Below are positions 1 to 7,498 of a DNA stretch of 64,000 bases, one piece after another. The stretch is from Pseudomonas trivialis. Lineage in GTDB: Bacteria > Pseudomonadota > Gammaproteobacteria > Pseudomonadales > Pseudomonadaceae. Each line of letters begins with the position of its first letter. Position 1 is the stretch's first letter. Location of the stretch: the NCBI RefSeq assembly GCF_001439805.1, contig NZ_JYLK01000003.1:310001-374000 (forward strand), in the 5' to 3' direction. Position numbers and translations under genes: made by a program. The notes under the pieces are model-generated. The model was given only the letters and a program-made list of their open reading frames with translations. It was not told where the DNA came from and searched no databases.

Positions 1-1
1 C

Positions 2-118
2 TTCCTTGAGGTTGGGGGAATTATCTACGTCAGCGGTAAAATCGACCGCCGCCGCCGGTCTCAACCCATGCGAAATTGGCAACAAAATGTGCGAATTTTT
101 TTCGAAGCGTTTAGCTAG
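2..118 (+). CDS. Possible 3' end of a gene entering from outside the window
   Basis: Frame 2 is open from the first base to a TAG stop at 116-118, giving 38 residues of an otherwise unseen protein. The tail is basic and aromatic (an RRRR run, then W, Q and two F). Such tails occur in tyrosine recombinases, but nothing diagnostic, such as the catalytic tyrosine box, is visible. The stretch is short enough to be open by chance, so the call rests only on position and composition. Confidence 0.25.
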   Translation, partial: FLEVGGIIYVSGKIDRRRRSQPMRNWQQNVRIFFEAFS

Positions 119-305
119 CCTAGTCCAACTTTACCAGAGCGATCTATGATCCGCTTTCCATCCTCCCAAAAACTCAAATATCAAGACTGTCACGATTTCA
201 TCACCAGGACCAATCATCGTGTATCCCCTCCTGTATCCCTACTTGCATAATCCTCCTACAGCCTTGATTTATATGGAGCGCTCCAGTCTCCCTCGGCACC
301 ATCTT
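119..305. other. AT-rich non-coding stretch
   Basis: No convincing reading frame is seen. The stretch is clearly richer in A and T than the rest of the window. It ends in a short tract resembling a tRNA 3' end (CTCGGCACCA near 294-303), which does not fold as a tRNA. Confidence 0.4.
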
Positions 306-337
306 AAAAAAAGACCTTGAAATTCAAGGTCTTTTCT
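306..337. terminator. Bidirectional intrinsic terminator
   Basis: The inverted repeat AAAGACCTTGAA / TTCAAGGTCTTT has an A-run on one side and a T-run on the other, so it can end transcription from either direction. It lies downstream of the lysine-rich protein gene on the minus strand. Confidence 0.75.
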
Positions 338-369
338 TTCGTCTGCAGGAAAGTGAATCGTGAGGCCTT

Positions 370-409
370 AAAGCCTGCCAGCTATCACTTTTTCTTCTTG
401 GCAGGCTTT
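370..409 (-). other. Inverted repeat enclosing a stop codon
   Basis: AAAGCCTGCCA (370-380) pairs perfectly with TGGCAGGCTTT (399-409). The loop contains the last lysine codons and the stop of the lysine-rich gene. It could act as an early terminator or a 3' stabiliser on the minus-strand transcript. Confidence 0.5.
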
Positions 410-612
410 TCCGCCTTCTCTGCCTTCTTGGCCTTTTCCGGCTTGCTATCAACCTTCTTCGGTTCGGCATCCTTTTTCTTGTCTTTCTTTTCAGAAGACT
501 TCGAAAGGGTCGACGCTGCTGCTGATTTCTTTGCCGGTGACGACTTCTTGTCTTTCAATTCCTTACTGGCTTTTGAAGACTCGCCTTTGCTTTTCTTCTC
601 GTCTTTAGCCAC
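385..612 (-). CDS. Lysine/alanine/serine-rich histone H1-like small protein
   Basis: This 75-residue protein is almost wholly low-complexity: about 40% lysine, with alanine, serine and glutamate, ending in a PAKKKK tail. It has no predicted fold or membrane segment. Composition resembles histone H1-like and AlgP-type nucleic-acid-binding proteins, so DNA or RNA binding is inferred from charge alone. I chose the GTG at 610-612, because GAGAGG lies 8 bases upstream of it; an upstream in-frame GTG at 619-621 would have the ribosome site almost touching the codon. The stop codon sits in the loop of an inverted repeat (370-380 with 399-409), which may stabilise the mRNA end. Confidence 0.65.
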   Translation of the reverse strand: MAKDEKKSKGESSKASKELKDKKSSPAKKSAAASTLSKSSEKKDKKKDAEPKKVDSKPEKAKKAEKAEKPAKKKK

Positions 613-780
613 GTTGACCACCTCTCGAAGGATGCCGGTATTGGCACGCTGCCTGGGGAATTATCCACAGGCTAATCATTAGGCGAACACCGCCAAGAGC
701 CGTTCCATTTTTTTGCTGCAGCGAGGGGCGGAACCCGCACCTCCCCTGCCGAGCGGTCGGTAAGTTTGTTTCAACACGGC

Positions 781-1677
781 TCAGACCCGCTCGCGTGCGG
801 GCTCTTGTGCCGCAAACAATGCATTGAGCGTGTTTAGAAACACATCATGGCTCAAGATCCCCGTGGCAATAGTCGACAGCACCACTTTGCCGCTCTCGTC
901 CTTGATCACCACGTTTTCAGTCCAGGCATTGAGGTCGACGGTACGCAACGATGCCATCGACACGTTCTCGCCCTTGTATTGCAAAAACGTTCGGCTGACC
1001 GCAATCGGCGAGGTGTTGATTTTCAGGAAGTTGCCGCTCACACGTTTGCCCCAGACCTGCCCTGAGTTGACGCAGTTGAACGTCACCGACCCGCCCGCCT
1101 CCAGCGTTGCGACCACCGCTGGCATGCGCGCGAGTACGTGACGCTCACGTACCAGTTGCTGGAATTCGTAAAAGCCCTTGAGGCTTTCGATCACGCGGTG
1201 AAACGGCTCGGACGCGTTGCGGCGATAGGCCAGGTTGGTGATCAGGCCGGTCATTGCGGTTTGCCCGGAGCCGAACAGGTACAGGTCTTCGATGTCGGCG
1301 AACGCGGTGTAGTGGCGCTGACCGTTGACGATGCGCTCTATGCCCAACTCAAACACGTTGTACACCGGCGCGCGCAGTTTTTTGTGCCAGGCGTAGACCG
1401 CAAACATGCCCAACGCGATAACCGCGAGCAAGGCGCTGGTGGCGTAGATCAGCGTCTGCGGGCTGCTGAAGCTGAATGACAGGCCGCGGGAGGTCTCGCC
1501 AGCTATGGGTCCTTCGCTGCCTGCGGGCAGGAGGGTGCCCAGGTACAGCACAAACACGGCGAGGCCCAACAGCACGACGCCAACTATCAAACTGAAAATC
1601 AGAAAGCCCTTGCCGTGGCGGAAGCTGGCGATCAGTTCGCCGGTGGCCGAAGGTACTTGGGTGGGAGATGGCTGCAT
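781..1677 (-). CDS. Membrane-anchored protein resembling the DUF6585 family
   Basis: This protein of 298 residues has two N-terminal hydrophobic segments (about residues 24-46 and 75-97), followed by a soluble C-terminal domain of about 195 residues. The C-terminal part contains alternating beta-like strands and no catalytic motif I recognise. The layout, two membrane helices then a PH-like beta domain, resembles proteins annotated as DUF6585. It is read alone, with the ATG at 1675-1677; an AAGGA lies rather far upstream. Function is unknown. The family assignment comes from overall layout and is less certain than the gene itself. Confidence 0.75.
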   Translation of the reverse strand: MQPSPTQVPSATGELIASFRHGKGFLIFSLIVGVVLLGLAVFVLYLGTLLPAGSEGPIAGETSRGLSFSFSSPQTLIYATSALLAVIALGMFAVYAWHKKLRAPVYNVFELGIERIVNGQRHYTAFADIEDLYLFGSGQTAMTGLITNLAYRRNASEPFHRVIESLKGFYEFQQLVRERHVLARMPAVVATLEAGGSVTFNCVNSGQVWGKRVSGNFLKINTSPIAVSRTFLQYKGENVSMASLRTVDLNAWTENVVIKDESGKVVLSTIATGILSHDVFLNTLNALFAAQEPARERV

Positions 1678-1912
1678 GGTCGTTGCGTCCTTGTCTGAAG
1701 GAGAACGCGCCGCTGTTCAGACAGCGCGAGTTAGCCTTGCACACCGGCTCTTTGAGAACCGGGTGCATGGCGAGTTGGAGCATGGCTAATTAATATCGTT
1801 CCTTGGACTGCCCTTTGCGGCGCGCGAGCCCGTTGTACGGCGCCAGGGTCTTTTTTTTCAGACACAGAACAGTGATCATCGCCCTCCTCCACATAACCCA
1901 GGACCCAAAACC

Positions 1913-2242
1913 ATGGAATTGACGCTGGAAGCGGTCGCGCTCTTTGCACTCAAGCTTGCGCACGAGACGGACGGCGGCAGCCCGGTTTTGCGGGATGATC
2001 TGGTGATGGATGGGTATGAGCGGGAGGTGTTTGGATTACTCGTACGCAAGGGCGATCTCGCTACGACTCAGCAAAAAATCAACGAGTGCATCGCGGTGGC
2101 CCTTTCGGCGCTGGGCGGCGCGAACACGGTAATGGGCCGTGAACTGCAACGGCTGGCGACGGACGTGCGCCAAGCGCCTACGTTTGAAGCACTCACGGCC
2201 CCGCTCGACGCACTCAAGCAGTACCTGAAAGCAATTCTGTGA
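1913..2242 (+). CDS. Small conserved-looking hypothetical protein
   Basis: This 109-residue soluble protein is mainly helical by composition, acidic in its first half, with no signal peptide or transmembrane segment. The ATG at 1913 is preceded by AGGA at a normal distance. Third positions are GC-rich like the neighbours, which supports a real gene. I do not recognise a family. It converges on the LysE-type exporter with a 9-base gap, leaving no room for a separate terminator. Confidence 0.7.
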   Translation: MELTLEAVALFALKLAHETDGGSPVLRDDLVMDGYEREVFGLLVRKGDLATTQQKINECIAVALSALGGANTVMGRELQRLATDVRQAPTFEALTAPLDALKQYLKAIL

Positions 2243-2251
2243 GGTGGTCGC

Positions 2252-2887
2252 CTACCGCCGCCCCTCCACCACCATCCGCACCGCCAACCCCATCAACACC
2301 GACCCCATCACCCAGCGTTGCACCACCTGCCACCCCGGCCGGGTGACGAAAAACACGGCAACCGAACCGGCCATGCAGGCAATCACCGCGTTGACGCTCA
2401 CGCTGATAAAAATCTGTGTGAACCCCAGCACCAGCGACTGCGCAAGCACACTGCCATGGCCGTGCGGGTCGATGAACTGGGGCAGCAGCGACACATACAT
2501 CACCGCTACCTTGGGATTGAGCAGGTTAGTGACCAGGCCCATGGTGAACAACTTTCGCGGGCTGTCCTGGGGCAAGTCGCGCACCTGGAAAGGTGAACGC
2601 CCGCCCGGCCTGACCGCCTGCCACGCGAGGTAGGCCAGATAAAGCGCGCCGCCGATGCGCAACGCGTCGTAGGCAAAGGGAACGGCCATCAGCAACGCCG
2701 TGATCCCCAGCGCCGCGCACAGCATGTACACGACAAAACCCAACGCAACGCCGCCCAGGGAAATCAGCCCGGCCATGCGCCCCTGGCAGATCGAGCGGGA
2801 AATGAGGTAAATCATGTTCGGCCCGGGCGTCAGCACCATGCCGAGTGAGATCAGGCCGTAGGCAAGCAAGCTGGACATATCGGGCAT
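2252..2887 (-). CDS. LysE/RhtB family amino-acid exporter
   Basis: This inner-membrane exporter of 211 residues belongs to the LysE/RhtB superfamily, which pumps amino acids or similar metabolites out of the cell. The N-terminal signature is clear: a first helix followed by the TPGPN motif near residue 22, then about six hydrophobic segments, matching the family's usual length. I placed the start at the ATG at 2885-2887 because AGGAG lies 8 bases upstream; the open frame continues 19 codons further but without a site. The substrate cannot be told from sequence. It is divergent from the PH-domain gene. Confidence 0.88.
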   Translation of the reverse strand: MPDMSSLLAYGLISLGMVLTPGPNMIYLISRSICQGRMAGLISLGGVALGFVVYMLCAALGITALLMAVPFAYDALRIGGALYLAYLAWQAVRPGGRSPFQVRDLPQDSPRKLFTMGLVTNLLNPKVAVMYVSLLPQFIDPHGHGSVLAQSLVLGFTQIFISVSVNAVIACMAGSVAVFFVTRPGWQVVQRWVMGSVLMGLAVRMVVEGRR

Positions 2888-3041
2888 TGTTTGGCTCCTG
2901 GATTTTTGTGCTGCCGGCGTGGAATCCTTCGCCAGGGCCGCCATGGTAGAGCGTACAAATCCCGCGCGTCAGATACAGATCCACAAGCAAAACGCCATAC
3001 ACCAGCACCCGTTTGAAACACCACCCACCCAGAACAGGCAG

Positions 3042-3413
3042 ATGATCGACTTCAACAACAAAGGTTTCTTCAAGCTCAAGCAAAACAACGAATACGCCGA
3101 ACGCGTATCGGCGCTGCTGCTGGACGGCGAAGAAGTGGTCGACGCCTACAAGGCCATGCGCGACGGCGTGGTCTTCACCACCCAGCGCATCATTGCGGTG
3201 AACGTGCAGGGGATTACCGGCAGCAAGAAGGACTTCACCTCGTTGCCGTACAAAAACATTGTGGCGTACTCCGTGGAAACCTCCGGCACCTTCGATCTGG
3301 ACTCGGAGCTGGAAATCTACTTTTCGTCGCTGGGCAAAGTGAAATTCGAATTCACCGGCAAGACCTCTATCGTGGAAATCTCCCGGCTGATTTCCAGGCA
3401 CTTGCTCGGCTGA
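3042..3413 (+). CDS. Bacterial PH-domain protein
   Basis: This 123-residue protein corresponds to the bacterial pleckstrin-homology-like fold (bPH_1 type). It has an N-terminal helix, then repeated beta strands with the typical segment GVVFTTQRIIAVN, a lysine-rich turn (GSKKDF), and a C-terminal helix ending ISRHLLG. No membrane segment is present, so it is probably cytoplasmic. The ATG at 3042 begins the conserved part; the longer open frame upstream is basic, low in similarity and probably untranslated. Members of this family are common but mostly uncharacterised. Confidence 0.8.
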   Translation: MIDFNNKGFFKLKQNNEYAERVSALLLDGEEVVDAYKAMRDGVVFTTQRIIAVNVQGITGSKKDFTSLPYKNIVAYSVETSGTFDLDSELEIYFSSLGKVKFEFTGKTSIVEISRLISRHLLG

Positions 3414-3430
3414 TCAGCAGGCAGGGATTT

Positions 3431-3565
3431 TGTGGCGAGCGGGCTTGCCCCGCGTTGGGCTGCGAAGCAGCCCGGTAAAGACGAATGCGTTTTATCAGAT
3501 ACTTCGTGAGGGGCTGATTTTGGGGCTGCTTCGCACCCCAACGCGGGGCAAGCCCGCTCGCCACA
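3431..3565. repeat. 135-bp palindromic REP-like element, copy 1
   Basis: The ends are near-perfect inverted repeats (GTGGCGAGCGGGCTTGCC on the left and its complement on the right), extending inward about 40 bases. They surround a core of roughly 50 bases ending in TTTTGGGGCTGC. Other copies lie at 14697, 26025 and 35445. Confidence 0.9.
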
Positions 3566-3669
3566 GAGGCATACGGCGGTGATAGAAAAGGCACCGATTG
3601 GGCATCAGTCCACTTTTCCCACGCTCAGCAGCGAACAAAGACGACATTCGCCTCTTTGCCTACCTCGTA

Positions 3670-3699
3670 GGCTCACTCCCTCGCACAAGGAAGTGAGCC
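3670..3699 (+). promoter_or_regulatory. Hairpin over the ribosome-binding site of the bacteriocin gene
   Basis: GGCTCACTCCCT (3670-3681) pairs with AGGAAGTGAGCC (3688-3699), a 12-base stem with one C-A mismatch and a 6-base loop. The Shine-Dalgarno-like AAGGAAG lies in the loop edge and 3' arm, and the ATG follows at 3704. The A-N-GGA context also resembles an RsmA/CsrA target. Control of translation is inferred. Confidence 0.5.
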
Positions 3700-3703
3700 C
3701 TTC

Positions 3704-4867
3704 ATGTCAGAGCGCTTTTACCCACCCACCGAAGAAGATTTACGCAAGCGACGGATCCTGACCCCGCAGCCATCGCGTGTGCCGTATTCGCCGTCTGTTG
3801 ATTTTTTCGAGGCATCGCCTGCTCCAGTACCCGAGCCAGCCAAACCTCCAGGCTGCGTTTTCATCAAGCCTTGCCAACTGCCTGACGGCGTCACTCATTA
3901 CTTCAACCCGGCCGGGTATGTCCCGTTGGAGTTGATCAAGGAGTACAGCCATTTAAGCCTGCTGGGTGGCCGTGAGGTGGACAGCCGAGGCGCAGTCGCC
4001 TTGCGCAAGATCAGCGGCAGCACATTGCCCGCGGGCTTGGGGCAGCTGGCATTGCGTACGGCGGTTTGGGAGTCGGCGGCCACAGCCGTTGGGTCCGTCG
4101 CCGGAGGACTGCTGACGGGTTTGGTGGCGCTGGCTTGGCCTTCGGCGCTGGGTGATAGCGCGCTGTACAGCGAGGAGCAGTTGCGTTCGATGCAACGGGC
4201 GCGTTCACAGATGCGGTTGCATATCGAGCAACGTGAGGACGGCACGCTCAAAGGGTATGGGTTTTACACGGGCAATCATGCCGCGTGGCAGATGATTGAT
4301 GTGGTGCAGCTTCAAAGCCGTGGCGATCAGTTTGTGGCGGATTTGGGTGAGGGCGTGGAGCTGATCTGGACGCCTGCGATTGATCCCAGTGACACGTCAG
4401 GTATTCCGGCATTGGAAGCTGCGCCGCAGGCGCCGGTGATCTGGATTTATCCGCCGACGGAGAAGGCGGCACAGATTCTGGCGAACCCGATTTATCCACC
4501 TCAGTATCGGGATTTTATTCTGGTGTTCCCGGTGAGGTCGGGGGTTCGGCCGCTGTATGTGGTGGTGAATGAGCCTCGGAAGGGATTGAAAAGTCCAGAC
4601 TTTGGCTACTACCCGGCACCAAAAACCGAGGACATTACTGGCTTCCCTGGTTTGATAGAACAGAAGAGAAAGACGCGAAAACGTAACGGAGGCGGCCTTC
4701 GGGAGCGTTGGAAGGACGCGAAAGGCAAGAAACTTTTCGAGTGGGATTCAGAACAAGGAGAGCTGGAAGTCTACCGATACAGTGATGTGAAACACCTAGG
4801 TTCATTTGACCCTTATACCGGTGAGCGGCGGGGTCCGGCTAAAGATGAAAGACGTATAGAAAAATAA
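3704..4867 (+). CDS. S-type pyocin-domain bacteriocin with colicin E3-type rRNase tail
   Basis: This 387-residue toxin has a short proline-rich N-terminus, a pyocin S domain (about residues 125-300) and a C-terminal domain (about 305-387) closely resembling the colicin E3 cytotoxic domain. That domain cuts 16S rRNA in the decoding centre of target cells. The shared landmarks are PAPKTE, NGGG, WDS, GELE and HLGSFDP. Using colicin E3 numbering from memory, D510, E515 and E517 correspond to D348, E353 and E355, but H513 is replaced by Q351. At 387 residues it is much shorter than classical S pyocins (about 600-700) and lacks an obvious receptor-binding region, so the delivery route is unclear. 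The immunity gene follows immediately. Confidence 0.9.
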   Translation: MSERFYPPTEEDLRKRRILTPQPSRVPYSPSVDFFEASPAPVPEPAKPPGCVFIKPCQLPDGVTHYFNPAGYVPLELIKEYSHLSLLGGREVDSRGAVALRKISGSTLPAGLGQLALRTAVWESAATAVGSVAGGLLTGLVALAWPSALGDSALYSEEQLRSMQRARSQMRLHIEQREDGTLKGYGFYTGNHAAWQMIDVVQLQSRGDQFVADLGEGVELIWTPAIDPSDTSGIPALEAAPQAPVIWIYPPTEKAAQILANPIYPPQYRDFILVFPVRSGVRPLYVVVNEPRKGLKSPDFGYYPAPKTEDITGFPGLIEQKRKTRKRNGGGLRERWKDAKGKKLFEWDSEQGELEVYRYSDVKHLGSFDPYTGERRGPAKDERRIEK

Positions 4868-4881
4868 GCGGAGCGTTCGCT

Positions 4882-5169
4882 ATGGCAATGAAAATACGGC
4901 TGCAATGGTTCAACAAACAAACAGAAACCCTGGAGGCATCTGAATACTCAGCAGACTTTGAGGACAGCGACAGTATTCTGACCGAACTCGACTTACACGA
5001 GGAACCACAAATCTATGCTGGAGGATTTGATGTTCTCCCAAGTTGGCTAGTGATTCTTCAGCCACACTTTCGGCGGGTGATAGAGCCAAATCTGTTCGAT
5101 TTCCAGATTTCTTTTCACTACCAAGGCTCATGGCCACCGCCCCCAAAGCAACCCAACAAGGCGTCTTGA
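4882..5169 (+). CDS. Colicin E3/cloacin-type immunity protein
   Basis: This 95-residue acidic protein should bind and neutralise the rRNase domain encoded just upstream, protecting the producer. It matches the Im3 family in length and pattern: an opening K-I-R-L-Q-W-F segment, then ETLEASEYS and an acidic DFEDSDS stretch, then FDVLPSW and LQPHF. The C-terminus carries an extra proline-rich tail. It starts 14 bases after the toxin stop, with GGAG upstream of the ATG, so the two are co-transcribed. GC content falls here relative to neighbours, in keeping with horizontally moving bacteriocin cassettes. Confidence 0.9.
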   Translation: MAMKIRLQWFNKQTETLEASEYSADFEDSDSILTELDLHEEPQIYAGGFDVLPSWLVILQPHFRRVIEPNLFDFQISFHYQGSWPPPPKQPNKAS

Positions 5170-5173
5170 CGCA

Positions 5174-5656
5174 ATGAAGCACACACTGCAAAAGCCCCTG
5201 CTCTACCGCTCAGTCAACACCCGAACCCATGGCGTGCGCCACGGCAGTTGTCTCGCCTACCGGTATGAGCGGCATACCAAGAGCGAAAAAGACAAACCAT
5301 CAAACCGCGGCTCAATGCACAGCCACCATCGACACGGTTTTGATTACACCCCGCTATTCCGTTTTCTCCTTTCCAAAGTCGGTCAGCCGTGGGATCAGGT
5401 TTTCAGCGAAGCCAACGCCCGTCTGGATCGTCCGGAGCCCATATTCTGGGTGGTTGCTTTACATGAAAGCGACAAGCAGGAGTACGTGAGAACAGATGAA
5501 AATAGCTATTACAGCGGCTTGTGGGTCGACGAAGCGGGCCTACTGCAAAAGGTTAATCCACTGCTGACGCCTGAGCACATGGAATCCTTCTCCGACTACT
5601 ACACCCACTCCTTCAACGGTGTGGTATTTGCACAGCCGTTATCGAGAAAACGGTGA
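5174..5656 (+). CDS. Conserved hypothetical protein, third gene of the bacteriocin cassette
   Basis: This 160-residue soluble protein begins 4 bases after the immunity stop, so it is almost certainly part of the same transcript. It has a basic N-terminus with a TRTHGVRHG segment, then a core with DYTPLFRFL, GQPWDQVFSEA and LDRPEPIFW, and a C-terminal THSFNG. I have seen similar proteins of unknown function in several proteobacteria, and this cannot be checked here. No signal peptide, membrane helix or catalytic motif is recognisable. It could be a second immunity or chaperone-like factor, or a passenger gene. Confidence 0.75.
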   Translation: MKHTLQKPLLYRSVNTRTHGVRHGSCLAYRYERHTKSEKDKPSNRGSMHSHHRHGFDYTPLFRFLLSKVGQPWDQVFSEANARLDRPEPIFWVVALHESDKQEYVRTDENSYYSGLWVDEAGLLQKVNPLLTPEHMESFSDYYTHSFNGVVFAQPLSRKR

Positions 5657-5728
5657 ACAATGCCCACCGTTCAATTGCCTCCCTGGACCTGGCTTTACGC
5701 AAAATGCTCGCAACGTTTATGGGAGTGA

Positions 5729-6103
5729 TCATTTAGGCTGGAAGGTTTCCAGATAGGCCAGAATATTCTCAATCTTCTCCCGATCACTGATTCCCCAGAA
5801 AATCATCCGCGTCCCGCTCACCACCGCTTTCGGGTCTTCGATATAGGCCGCGAGTTTGTCCCGTGTCCAAACCACACCCGAATTCTTCATCGCGTCGGAA
5901 TATTGATAATCGGTGGTAACCCCCGCAGGTCGACCGATGATGCCGTTCAGCTCCGGTCCAAACCCACCCCGTGCGCCTTCACCGACGCTGTGGCAACCGC
6001 CGCAGGTCTTGGCGAAGAGCTTGCCGCCCGCTTCGGCATCACCCGCGGCGAAGGCTGAAGAGGTATCAAGAACGAGGGCTAAAGCGATCAACGCGTATTT
6101 CAT
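5729..6103 (-). CDS. Small periplasmic class I cytochrome c
   Basis: This 124-residue protein carries a cleavable signal peptide (about residues 1-19, ending SAFA) and one haem-binding CGGCH motif (C34, C37, H38). M100, in GTRMIFWG, is the likely sixth haem ligand. It resembles mitochondrial-like small cytochromes c and should act as a soluble electron carrier in the periplasm. The start is the ATG at 6101-6103, with GGAG 7 bases upstream; the long open frame beyond it is the shadow of the receiver gene. The redox partner cannot be named from context. Confidence 0.92.
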   Translation of the reverse strand: MKYALIALALVLDTSSAFAAGDAEAGGKLFAKTCGGCHSVGEGARGGFGPELNGIIGRPAGVTTDYQYSDAMKNSGVVWTRDKLAAYIEDPKAVVSGTRMIFWGISDREKIENILAYLETFQPK

Positions 6104-6307
6104 GGTGACTCCACATCGGCGGTTACCGGCAATTATGCCCCATGCCAGCTCATACCGCCTGTGGGTCGATGCCGGTGCCGCCGCTCCTTGCAAACACGCA
6201 ACCCAGACCCTCCAACCGACCACCCATCGTTTAAAAAACATCCAATCGAACCTAATCGTCCCCCGTCCACTCCACCTTACTGAACCCCTGATGGTGGAGT
6301 AAGGATC

Positions 6308-6688
6308 ATGGCTCAGCCATCGATTTTGGTATTGGAAGACGACGAAATCATTCGGGCGTTGATGGTGGATGTGCTGGAAGATTTCGGCGCGGTGGTGACG
6401 TCGTTTCCTTCGGCGGATGAAGGCATGATTTACCTTGAGCGGGGCGACGAGCCGGTGGACCTGATTGTCAGTGACGTGCAGATGCCCGGGTTGCTCAACG
6501 GCTACGACTTGAGCCGCGTGGTCGCGCATCGCTGGCCCGAGGTGCAGGTGCTGCTGACCTCCGGCAATACCAGGATCGCCGAGGAGCTGGGCGGTTCGGT
6601 ACGCTTCCTGCCCAAACCCTGGAGCACCAGTCACCTGATTGAATGCGTGCAGACGGCATTGACTCAGCAGGGTGTTTCGATGCATTGA
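6308..6688 (+). CDS. Single-domain response regulator (receiver only)
   Basis: This 126-residue protein is one CheY-like receiver domain with no output domain. Key residues are present: acidic D11 and D12, phospho-acceptor D56 (in VSDVQMP), T84/S85 and K103 (in LPKPW). It probably passes a phosphate signal onward or acts by protein contact. It lies 195 bases upstream of bphO-bphP on the same strand, so it may be the partner of the BphP kinase, although no shared promoter can be proved from sequence. Confidence 0.9.
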   Translation: MAQPSILVLEDDEIIRALMVDVLEDFGAVVTSFPSADEGMIYLERGDEPVDLIVSDVQMPGLLNGYDLSRVVAHRWPEVQVLLTSGNTRIAEELGGSVRFLPKPWSTSHLIECVQTALTQQGVSMH

Positions 6689-6883
6689 TAGCGTCGCGAC
6701 ATCACTGAAACCGAACTTCGCGCCTGTTACTGCGGTCATTTAGTCAGCAAGGAGCGACTTTTCTGATCCGCTTGTCTGCCTTTTCGCACTGTGCACGCAG
6801 CTGACGGCAATGAGTTGTGTAAAATCGTCGCCCATTTTCACGCGTCATTCATGGCCTACAGGCCCACAGTTCGAGCTTACTGA

Positions 6884-7498
6884 ATGCACTCACAGGCCCC
6901 TGACGTTGGTGCGCCACCCCTGCTGGAAGCGCTGCGAACGGGCACTGGCCTGCTGCACGTCGCACTGGAAAAACGTATGCCGTTTTTTTCCGAGCGCCTG
7001 GATGCCCAGTGGTATCGACGTCTGCTGCAGGCTTACTTCGGCTTCTATGCGCCGATAGAAGCAGCGCTGTACGACAGTGGTTTGATCCCCGAAGGTTTTG
7101 ACACATTGTTGCGTGAGAAAACGCCGACACTGGTCAGTGACCTTCACGCCCTCGGCCTGAACGACGCCGCCATCAGCGCCCTGCCCCGGTGGACCGATCT
7201 CCCGACCTTCGACACCCCCGCCGCCTGCCTCGGTGCCCTGTATGTGCTGGAAGGCGCGACCCTGGGCGGCCAGGTGTTGCGCCGGGAGATGGCTCAGCGG
7301 CTGGGCGTGGATGCCGACAACGGTGGCGCATTTCTTGATGTGTACGGCGCAGAAACCGGGCGTCACTGGAAAGCATTTCTCGATTACCTGGACCGGCAGA
7401 CACTGGACGCGACTGACAAACAACGCGCCGTGACCGCTGCCCGTTCGACATTCAGCGGCTTTGAGCAATGGCTCGACCGCCAGGAGGTACTGCTATGA
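6884..7498 (+). CDS. bphO: Biliverdin-producing haem oxygenase
   Basis: This 204-residue bacterial haem oxygenase opens haem to biliverdin, CO and iron. H25, in the segment TGLLHVALEKRM, fits the proximal haem ligand, and the helix with GALYVLEGATLGGQ matches the distal glycine-rich helix that covers the haem. The stop codon overlaps the bphP start (ATGA), so the two are translationally coupled and the product supplies the chromophore for the phytochrome. The length is normal for this family. Confidence 0.92.
   Translation: MHSQAPDVGAPPLLEALRTGTGLLHVALEKRMPFFSERLDAQWYRRLLQAYFGFYAPIEAALYDSGLIPEGFDTLLREKTPTLVSDLHALGLNDAAISALPRWTDLPTFDTPAACLGALYVLEGATLGGQVLRREMAQRLGVDADNGGAFLDVYGAETGRHWKAFLDYLDRQTLDATDKQRAVTAARSTFSGFEQWLDRQEVLL

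Noticed and set aside
280..303. Sequence resembling a tRNA 3' end (CTCGGCACCA), possible attachment site
   Set aside because: Only 14 bases separate a T-loop-like tract from the CCA; a tRNA needs 16, and the 5' acceptor strand is missing. Too weak to call an att site.
5729..6739. A long minus-strand frame of 336 codons over the cytochrome c gene
   Set aside because: Only the last 124 codons make sense; the rest mirrors the receiver gene on the other strand.
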